A stretch of DNA of 64,000 nucleotides, from contig JAAVVG010000023.1 in assembly GCA_012976225.1 (NCBI GenBank), forward strand, positions 124,001-188,000. Reading direction: 5' to 3'. Both the position numbers and the translations under genes were made by a program. The notes under the pieces are model-generated. The model was not told the DNA's origin and did no database searches. It worked only from the letters and a program-made list of their open reading frames with translations. Source of the DNA: Golubevia sp. BC0850. Its lineage: Eukaryota; Basidiomycota; Exobasidiomycetes; Golubeviales; Golubeviaceae. Shown here one piece after another: positions 56,589 through 64,000 of this stretch. The number at the start of each line of letters is the position of its first letter. The first letter of the stretch is position 1.

Positions 56589-59109
56589 TTAAACCAGTAA
56601 AGTGACGATCAGCGTGATTCCAGCTATCACATTCATCAAACCGTTTCCTCCACTCTTGACAGCAGCGCTCGGAGGATAAAAGTATTTTGAGTCCTTGTCG
56701 TCATCACCCACAGCAGTTGGAGTTTCTTCTCCATCTAAGTTGATGAAGAATAGCCTCTGCAAACCCATCTTGGAGAGGAACATTTCACGAGAATTATGTT
56801 GAACTCCTATGACCCAGTCTACAGTTTGAGAGTCCGGAAAGTATCCCTTCCCAGGTCCGATCTTCGAGATTCTGGATCGAAGATAAGCTGGCATTATCGT
56901 TCTTGATACTGTTGGGTCGGATGAGGTGGTAGAAGAGGATGAAATTGAAGAGGAAGAGCTCGATCCTCTGCTTGAAGAACTAAAACTTGAACCTCGGCCT
57001 GAGGTAGAGCTAGAATTGGAGGAAGAAGCTTTTGAACTCGAGGAGCTTAATTCAATTTCAATCCTATTGAATCCCAATTGTCGACTTTCTATTAAAGTAA
57101 CATTAGATTCCAATCCTAATTCTTCGTCTGAAAGCTCTTTCAATTTAGCAAATTCTTCGAGCTCGGTTAGATGTTGAATGAAGTTTAAGCCTCTTGAAAG
57201 ATGATCGATTCCTTGAGTCATAGCGTCACAGCTATCACTACCAATTCCATGATCTAAGACAGAGAAAAAAAAGGAAAATAGCAAAGGTAAGCGAAAATTA
57301 AAGGGCAGAAGATGACCAGCAACGTGAAACCGAATCGACACTCTCTCCAGTTCCTCTACTCACCATCAGTGCCAAACAAATAATGAACGATCCTCTCCCC
57401 ATACCTCGTCACAATACTTCCAACTTCATTTCCTCCATTCAGGCTCTCCTTAACAAACTGTCCCAGATACCTTTGGTTGTAGCCTCTTTCATCTCCATCA
57501 CCGTCACCATCTCCTCCGGTCGAAGGTAACAAACCTTCATCTCCATCTCCATCGCCATGGCCGATAACCGGAGCTTTGATCCCAATTCCATACTTCCAGT
57601 CGTTAAAACTGTCACAAATGTTGACTTCATCCCTCTCAACAACTGGAGAAACCGAATTGTTAGTAGGTCTCCAATCAGTTAAATAAGCATAGGAACCTGG
57701 ATTCGCAACTGTAAAATGGACTGGAATTGAATTTGATGGGACCGCTCCTATGAGAGCGTAACGTTGAACCATTTGGCCACTGAGAAGGGGATGAAAAGAT
57801 TTAAGGTCAGACAGCAGTGTGGAATCGTATCTCACAGCTATGAATCTTACCCAGCAGAATGTCCAACCACATTGATAGTTTCCAAAGCGGGGAAATTGGT
57901 TGAATTGGCGAAATAAGCGATTACTTCATCTAAGACTTCGAAGGAAGAGATTCCTGGAATGTCGTTTGCTCTCTTTACTTTTTGGTTCCCCATGCCTTCG
58001 ATTCCATTTTCCATTCTCTTTTGATTGTTATCTTCACCACTCCAATAATAATCATTTGGTAAAACACTATCTCCACCGAACATCCAATCATTAACGTTCC
58101 AAACTAAAGCTGAACTTGTACTTGAAAATGGATCTGAAAGGTTAGAAACCGGAAAAGCACCAAAATCATCTAGGTTCAAAAACATCGGACAAAAGATTAG
58201 GACTTCTGATTCTTTGATTTGAGGTAGGGATTCTGGGGCTGAGACGGAAGTTGAGGTTGGAGAGGAGGTGGAGGTCTTGGTCTTCGTTCTTGAGGATGAG
58301 GATGAGGATGAGCTTGAGGAATGATGATGACTAGAAGAAGAAGAAGAATGGAGATGGCTACTTGAAGTTGAGGTTCGACGACCATTCCCGTTAGTTCGAG
58401 TACTACTTGTTGAAGCTGATTTAGGTTTCTTGGTAGAAGAACTGGATTTGTCTCGACCGTCGTGTGCTTTTTTGTCTCTTGCGGTTGCGTTCTTTAGAGC
58501 GAATAAAGTGTCGTCGAAATAGGCCCCTGTAGACAAGAATAGTAAGGAAAGAAGAAAGTTAAAATCGAGATCGGGGGAGGTTCGAAGGGTTCCACTTTTT
58601 TCATTAACGCCCGCAAGGCCACCACCACCTGCACCACCTCGAAGGTCGTCGCCTTTTCTTCTCTTCCTCTGACTAGGTCGACGTTCAGAACTTGAAAGAT
58701 TCAATGGATCTTCTCTTTGCTTTCACCAGTCAAGGCTCTGCCCTGATCCCATGCCTCCACAGCCCACTTGATCTACTAACCTTCCTTCCTGCCTTTTATC
58801 TTGGTTCTTGTTATACTCACATGCATCCCTAGCCTGTCCATGTATTTGAATGACGACTTTCTTAATGTCCTCTTTCTGCCAATCTATACTCTGGTAGTTG
58901 TAGAGAGAGTAAATCGAATCGGCACCGGGATGAGGACCAGTTGAAGTTGAATCTGAGTAGAAACCATCAGTTTGAGATTGCCTTGAAGGTGGAATCTTGA
59001 TCTGAAAGTTGTTCCGAAACTGTCTTTGATAAAGTGGATCGGTTGGTGGAACTGATAACCAAGCAGAAGTTAGAGGCAAAAGGCAAAAAAGGGATAGAAG
59101 AGGTAGCAT
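56589..59109 (-). CDS. Secreted alpha/beta-hydrolase-like protein with Ser-rich insertions
   Basis: Four exons on the minus strand (59,109-58,821; 58,526-57,851; 57,779-57,364; 57,253-56,589) make 681 aa. It starts with a signal peptide (MLPLLSLFCLLPLTSAWLSV). The hydrolase core shows KKVVIQIHGQARDA (the oxyanion-strand HG), EVLIFCPMFLN, the nucleophile elbow INVVGHSAGGQMVQRYA with GHSAG at an intron border, and VHFTVANPGSYAYLTDWRPT. Long Ser/His/Thr-rich insertions interrupt the fold between the first strands and again near residue 560. A candidate catalytic His lies in DWVIGVQHNSREMF. The end is hydrophobic (NVIAGITLIVTLLV), suggesting a GPI anchor. It is likely an extracellular or wall-bound esterase or lipase-like enzyme; the substrate is unknown. 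Confidence 0.75.
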
Positions 59110-59731
59110 GAGGTTGCAGTAGAGTCAGTAGACAACGAGACAGGAAGGAAAGGAAAGGAACTTGAGCGCTTGAACTCGAAGAGCAGAAGAGAAGAAGGGA
59201 AGCAATGAGAATGAGAAATGAAAGAAAAAGAAAAGAAGAAAAGATAGTAGAATCAAAGATGAAAGGGAGAGAAATCAAACAGAAGGTGTTGATCTCACGA
59301 TCTCACTCTGACGGCTTGGCTTTTCCCTCTTGAAGCCGAACAAGTGAACAACAACAAATCTTCACATCAAAAATCCTCCGAAACTTCCTCAAACGGCAAA
59401 GTCGATCGAGCAGGTGCGATATTTCGATTGGAAGAAAGGTGGAGAAATCAGAAGAAAGATGAGGGCAAGGGTCTTCTCCGATCTCGTTGCCGCACAGGAA
59501 GAAAGAGATTTTGACCCGTCCAGGAGTGGAGATCTGCACATCTACATAACATAGGACTGAGAATCAGATTCTGAAATCGAATTCAAATCATTTCAGAGAG
59601 CAAAAGGAGAATCTGATATTTGTTTCGTTGCATTTCTTCGATTTGATCACACTTCAAATTCTGGATGAATCTCCCCATGTATCCTCACGTCCACCTACAC
59701 TATCCCTTTCATCCCCCTCAAACCATTCAAT
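59110..59731. promoter_or_regulatory. Upstream region of the hydrolase gene
   Basis: About 620 bp between a minus-strand start and the stop of the next minus-strand gene. The plus strand is GA-rich at 59,130-59,280, so the transcript side is CT-rich just above the start, as in many fungal promoters. No ORF is convincing. Confidence 0.5.
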
Positions 59732-62700
59732 CTAAGCGAATTCCGACCCAAAAGTCGTAGTCACCTTCCCAGCAACGATCCCAGCCACAACAACACCAAT
59801 CAAAATCGAAACTTGAATCCCAACCAACCCAACAGCAGCCAATATAAACCTAGGAGTCCAAACCTTAAAAAGCATCAGATGTCTCTTGAACTTGGCAGCA
59901 AAGATAGTAGCACTAAGAGAGATTAAACCGAAGTAAAGAATCAAACCCATAGCAGCTCTCAAAATCGATAGTAGAGACTTCATTCTTTGAGGTGCTTGAG
60001 TTCCAGGTGGACCTCTCGGAACTGGAGGAAGATTCCAAACTGCTAGTAGAGGTAGAAGAATTCCAGGTAGAATCAAATAAGGACCGAAAGAATTTAGAAC
60101 CACTAGGATTGGAGAGATAGGATAGGAAACTGAAGAAACTCCGATGAAAGCTGATCTCCATTGGATTGAAGATAGAGTAGCTTGATGACCGCTTGTAAAG
60201 AATAGAAGATGGGATAACAAACCGATTGTGGTGGTTTCTAGAAGAGTTGGTAGGGGAGGACTGAGATTTAATTGGTGAATTAAGTTCTCAGAAATGGTCT
60301 TGGTAGTGCTTGGTAGGGTGGTTGTGTTCCTATCTAGTCCTGGAATCATCCTTGAATCCAACTTCTCTCTGATTAAAGTAGCTTCTCTCATTAACCTGTC
60401 GTCTCTTTCTCCGTCTCCCAGTTCAAAGAGGGAAACCAGACAGATGAAACCCAAAGCTAAAGAGATTTGACCTGATGGTTGAGAGACCAAGTAGAGTAAA
60501 CTGAAGACTAGAGTTCCAAATAGTAGATGAGAAGCTCCTAGAGAGTTTGAGAATCCATGAACGATGACTCTAGAACGAGAACCAGGTATTGAAGAAGCCG
60601 AGGCTGAAGCAGAAGGTTGGTCGATAGGTTCCTCTCTGAGATTGAGACAGAGTGGAGCTAAAAGCCAATAGATAGATCCGCCAACACAGAGGAGAGTTAG
60701 ATCAGCTCTAGCGACCGTCAACTTTGCCCAATCAAGCCAGGCTCTGACTCCTTCATCTCCATTTTCAGTTCCTAGGTATCCTTCCATCGAAGGCGAGTTC
60801 CCGACCCAATCCGCCGCCCAGTATCCAGCTGCAGCCAATAGAGTTGGTCTCACTAGCCAGTTTAGGAAGAAAGGAGCTGGGCCTGAATTCGATTTTGAGA
60901 TGTTGAGGAACTTAGCAACCACGTAAGGGAGAGCGTAGGCAGTCGCGTACGAAACCGCAATCTTGAAAGGAGAATTTAGCTTTGGACCTGTCAAACCTCC
61001 GGTATCACTTGAATTTGAAGAACCAGAGGAAGTCACGTCAAGATTCGGATTTGAGTAGAAAGTGACTTTACACCAAGGAGCTTGTTCTTCTCTACAGACG
61101 GTGTGATGAGCCATGATTCTACCACAGACCAGAATCAGAAGTCCAAATAGTGGAAGTCTGTTCCTCAATCTCGAGGTTTGAGATCCAAGACTTTTGAACA
61201 TCCTGATTCCGACAGCTGTTGAGAACAGGAGAAGAACAGCTTTGTCTTCCCAGACCGTGAAAGAGTTGGAACCGAATAGAGCTGAATGAATGACTGGAAG
61301 TAGAAGTCCAAGGCTGCTCAACACTTTTGAGGAAGAGGCACAACGTAGAATTGAAAGAGAATGAGAGAAGTTCGTGAAGGAAAGAGGATTGGAAGGCTCG
61401 TCTTCTTCATCTTGGTCCGCCGCTTCTGAATCCATAGAAGTGGTTGAACTTGAGAACAGAGCCCTTTGTCTCCATAGTAGTAGCAATTGCGAAGAAAGAA
61501 TTGGAAAGAAGATTCCGAGATCCAGACTGGAGATACCGATGATTAGACCCCCAGCCCCTACAACCTTGACCAACGAAAGGGAGATTGCTAGAACTACTCC
61601 GACCAATCCACCAGATCTGAGATCCTGAAAGAATTGCGTAGCGAGCTGTTCGGTTCCTTCGGTCCTGACGTCTTTCTTCCCCACGTTCTTGGATTTGGCG
61701 AGGAGCTTCTTTCCGTTCTTCCCTGTCTTTTTGATCGGCTTGGAAGCGGCTTCTGTCTCCTTAGGTGTAGCTAGGTACGTCTTCTGTAGTCCTTTCTCAC
61801 TGGCAAGCCATATGAGTCCTGTAGTGAGCATGGCGACTACCAAACTGGCGATTCCCAAAAGCATCTTGACTTCGTCGAATTGAGCCCAAACTTCTCTAGC
61901 TCTGAACAAGCTCACCCTCAAGAAGTAATAGTAGAGCTTCGTCGATCTTTGCCTGGCTTGGATGACGAGATCTTGATTTCCGGAGTGTAAGGCTTCAGAG
62001 TACTCTGAGTCCGAGAGAAGAGCAGCTTTCCAAGCATCCTCGATTTCCGAAGAGACAGGAGAAAGATCGGAGGATTTGGATTGATAGTCGACTAGGTAGG
62101 TATGAAGTTGTTGAGCATTGATTCTCAAAGACCTTAATAGTCTGTCTGCATGAGCTGGTTCCGAGGTGAAAAGTTCCGGGATGACAGCTCCTAGAGAGTT
62201 GAAAGGAACTGGAAGTCCCAGGAGGAGAGAGAGAGTTGGGACTAGATCGATTTGAGGGACCGACCGATGAAGGGAAAATGGAGGAGATGGTAAAGGAGAG
62301 AAAGGGAGGTAGTTCGGAATCATGTCTGAAGATGGTAGGTCTTGTAGAATGGATCGTAGTGGTGCTTGATCCTCTGCTGATTGCGTCGTAGCAGATGAGA
62401 ACTCTCCCTCTCGTTTCGAATAGATCCAGAGTCCGGCTCCAACTTCCAGTTCACCTTCACCTCCATGATCCCCAGTTGCATCCATTCCATGATCTCCAAT
62501 TAGAATGAACAGAGTTTCTTCGTCCATCAGTTCGACAACCGTCTTGATGAGCTCGTTCATCTCTTGAAGCTTCGTAGCCATCTTTGGGTGTGAAGCGCCG
62601 AATCGATGTCCTACGTGGTCCACGCCTAGAGTATGAGCTACCAGAAGTGACCAATCCTGGCTGAGCTCCAAATTGAAGTTAGGAGAAGATGGATCCAGTA

Positions 62701-63703
62701 TGGAGAAGAGCTTTTCCCTGACACCGTTGTCTACCGTATCTAGATCCTCCACGTTGAAGCTACTGAATGGCCAGGACATGTGACTGTCGAACATTGAAGG
62801 AAAGACTGCTTCCCACGTATCGTCTCCCATCAGAGCCAATCCGGATTTCTCACTCTCTCTATTCCTCATTTCTCTGCTTCGTAGCTGACCTAGCCAATTG
62901 TCCTCAGCGATCGTTCCAGCTCCAAAGTTTGCTCCTGCGTCGATGAAGGTAGGTAGGGTTCCAGTAGTTAAACCTTTCAATCGTTGAAGAGTAGTAGTTG
63001 GTGCGTCCGCTAAGAAATGAGATAAGAAGGAAGATCCTGGTCCAGAAGAATCCAACTCGGATGGGATTGTAAGGTGACCATGAAGGTTTGAATCTGGAGT
63101 CCAACTAGAAGTATTTGAAGGGATTGGAGAGATCATATCCCATCGAAGAGCATCTATTAGGAAGAAGATTGTCTTGTTGTACTTCTTTGGTAGAGTACAT
63201 TCCTTTCCATCTTCGAGAACTTGATTCCATTCCTTGTACCAAATCTCGTCCTTCTTCTCACTTGATGGAGGAAGAGGTGGAGTCCAATCCTGTACCGGCT
63301 CACTCGAACAGGTTGCGATGCCTGTCAGTTCTCGTCGTGTTAATAGGAATCCAGAGGAGAAGAGATAGAATCCTGTGAGATGAGCCACCAGCAGGAAAGC
63401 TAGAATCGAGAGGAGGGAGAAGACTGGACGATGGATAGGTCTGGGAGGTGGACCTAAAGCTGCTAATCTATCCCTTTCTTCAGCTTCTGTTGTGTCGGTT
63501 GAAGAGGAAGATCCGGAGGAGGCAGAATCCGACCTTGGTCGAGGCGAAGGAGTGGGAGCTGCTGCTGGCAGTTTGGCTGGTAGAGGAAGGAGCTTCGACT
63601 GTCTTTGTGGCTGAGACTGAGAGCCAACTCCTGCTTGAGCTGTAGTAGCACCTCTTTTGATGTCCTCTGGAGTTGGACCAGGAGCCAACTTGGATCCAAC
63701 CAT
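59732..63703 (-). CDS. GPI13: GPI ethanolamine phosphate transferase 3 (Gpi13/PIG-O)
   Basis: A single uninterrupted 1,323-aa frame on the minus strand, the only long intron-free gene here. After a disordered N-terminus and one membrane helix comes the luminal alkaline-phosphatase-like domain: KTIFFLIDALRWDMI (metal Asp), DAPTTTLQRLKGLTTGTLPT (nucleophile Thr region), DNWLGQL, GDDTWEAVFPSMFD, SFNVEDLDTVDNGV, VAHTLGVDHVGHRFGASHP and IGDHGMDATGDHGG (metal Asp/His). About a dozen membrane helices fill the C-terminal 700 residues. Gpi13/PIG-O adds ethanolamine phosphate to the third mannose of the GPI precursor in the ER, the link that later joins protein to anchor. Length and motif order match the family (yeast Gpi13, 1,017 aa; this one is longer in the tail and loops). 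It thus serves, among others, GPI proteins such as the one at 1,589-2,427. Confidence 0.93.
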   Translation of the reverse strand: MVGSKLAPGPTPEDIKRGATTAQAGVGSQSQPQRQSKLLPLPAKLPAAAPTPSPRPRSDSASSGSSSSTDTTEAEERDRLAALGPPPRPIHRPVFSLLSILAFLLVAHLTGFYLFSSGFLLTRRELTGIATCSSEPVQDWTPPLPPSSEKKDEIWYKEWNQVLEDGKECTLPKKYNKTIFFLIDALRWDMISPIPSNTSSWTPDSNLHGHLTIPSELDSSGPGSSFLSHFLADAPTTTLQRLKGLTTGTLPTFIDAGANFGAGTIAEDNWLGQLRSREMRNRESEKSGLALMGDDTWEAVFPSMFDSHMSWPFSSFNVEDLDTVDNGVREKLFSILDPSSPNFNLELSQDWSLLVAHTLGVDHVGHRFGASHPKMATKLQEMNELIKTVVELMDEETLFILIGDHGMDATGDHGGEGELEVGAGLWIYSKREGEFSSATTQSAEDQAPLRSILQDLPSSDMIPNYLPFSPLPSPPFSLHRSVPQIDLVPTLSLLLGLPVPFNSLGAVIPELFTSEPAHADRLLRSLRINAQQLHTYLVDYQSKSSDLSPVSSEIEDAWKAALLSDSEYSEALHSGNQDLVIQARQRSTKLYYYFLRVSLFRAREVWAQFDEVKMLLGIASLVVAMLTTGLIWLASEKGLQKTYLATPKETEAASKPIKKTGKNGKKLLAKSKNVGKKDVRTEGTEQLATQFFQDLRSGGLVGVVLAISLSLVKVVGAGGLIIGISSLDLGIFFPILSSQLLLLWRQRALFSSSTTSMDSEAADQDEEDEPSNPLSFTNFSHSLSILRCASSSKVLSSLGLLLPVIHSALFGSNSFTVWEDKAVLLLFSTAVGIRMFKSLGSQTSRLRNRLPLFGLLILVCGRIMAHHTVCREEQAPWCKVTFYSNPNLDVTSSGSSNSSDTGGLTGPKLNSPFKIAVSYATAYALPYVVAKFLNISKSNSGPAPFFLNWLVRPTLLAAAGYWAADWVGNSPSMEGYLGTENGDEGVRAWLDWAKLTVARADLTLLCVGGSIYWLLAPLCLNLREEPIDQPSASASASSIPGSRSRVIVHGFSNSLGASHLLFGTLVFSLLYLVSQPSGQISLALGFICLVSLFELGDGERDDRLMREATLIREKLDSRMIPGLDRNTTTLPSTTKTISENLIHQLNLSPPLPTLLETTTIGLLSHLLFFTSGHQATLSSIQWRSAFIGVSSVSYPISPILVVLNSFGPYLILPGILLPLLAVWNLPPVPRGPPGTQAPQRMKSLLSILRAAMGLILYFGLISLSATIFAAKFKRHLMLFKVWTPRFILAAVGLVGIQVSILIGVVVAGIVAGKVTTTFGSEFA

Positions 63704-64000
63704 GGTTTGAAATCTCTAGAAGGTTCGAAGTTCGTGAAATTGGTAAGAGCGATGGAGTTCGACCAGAGGGATGAGATGCGGTGAAGTAGGAGTGTGAGAA
63801 AGTTTGTGTGATCAGTGAAGAATTGAAGATTATCCAGGCTCGAGCAAGGGAAGTAGAGAGAGGAGAAGAGGGAAGAAGGTATCTTTTTCTACTCCACTGT
63901 AATGGCAGTCGAACGCCCGGCTAAGGTTCCTCACTCACCTCTGCACGATCTTCTTTCTACACCTGAAAGTCTTCAGTGTCGATTCAGTTATTGGAAGAGG
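63704..64000. promoter_or_regulatory. Upstream region of GPI13
   Basis: Nearly 300 bp above the GPI13 start, up to the window edge. The GA-rich stretch on the plus strand at 63,850-63,880 is CT-rich on the transcript side. No ORF. Confidence 0.5.

Overview
The window looks like nuclear DNA of a filamentous or dimorphic basidiomycete fungus. Genes are dense and on both strands. Nearly all are cut by many short introns (about 50-140 nt) with GTGAGT-type donors, CTAAC/CTGAC-like branch sites and CAG acceptors. Products are typical fungal ones: GPI-anchored Ser-rich wall protein, DOMON-cytochrome b561 proteins, zinc-knuckle Air protein, Gpi13. I cannot place it below the phylum with confidence; Pucciniomycotina or Ustilaginomycotina would fit. 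For most genes I chained the exons by hand. Where I did, the exon lengths sum to whole codons.

Layout. 1-8 kb: 3' part of a CUS2/Tat-SF1 splicing factor, a small GPI-anchored protein, a poorly preserved F-box/LRR gene and an AIR1-like protein with five zinc knuckles. 8-15 kb: three DOMON-cytochrome b561 genes in a row, all on the minus strand. 16-25 kb: a mitochondrial SLC25 carrier, a membrane RING-H2 ubiquitin ligase, an uncharacterised gene and a short-chain dehydrogenase. 25-34 kb: a large leucine-rich-repeat protein divergent from a HECT ubiquitin ligase. 35-38 kb: an uncharacterised gene and a compact mRNA cap (guanine-N7) methyltransferase (ABD1-like).

38.9-56.3 kb is the striking part. 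Two near-identical arms of about 3.9 kb (38,950-42,845 and 52,420-56,294) face each other as an inverted repeat around a 9.6-kb core. Each arm carries an intact 255-codon gene for a DEDD 3'-5' exonuclease-like protein whose first catalytic motif is lost. Each arm also holds a decayed LINE RNase H piece and a scrap of a Ty3/gypsy integrase at its outer edge. The core holds a ten-exon gene for an mRNA guanylyltransferase (CEG1-like, 343 aa) with several altered nucleotidyltransferase motifs and an 8-nt micro-exon. It also holds a PD-(D/E)XK nuclease-like gene that looks interrupted, a possible Pif1-type helicase scrap and uncharacterised ORFs. A partial copy of the guanylyltransferase gene lies outside the left arm, next to ABD1. 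Two cap-forming enzymes, a pseudo-exonuclease and a nuclease-like protein therefore cluster around one long palindromic structure. Whether this is a mobile or inverting segment with RNA-cap cargo, or an ordinary locus rearranged by an inverted duplication, cannot be settled from sequence alone. An assembly artefact must also be excluded.

56.6-64 kb returns to ordinary genes: a secreted alpha/beta-hydrolase-like protein and GPI13, the ethanolamine-phosphate transferase of GPI-anchor synthesis.
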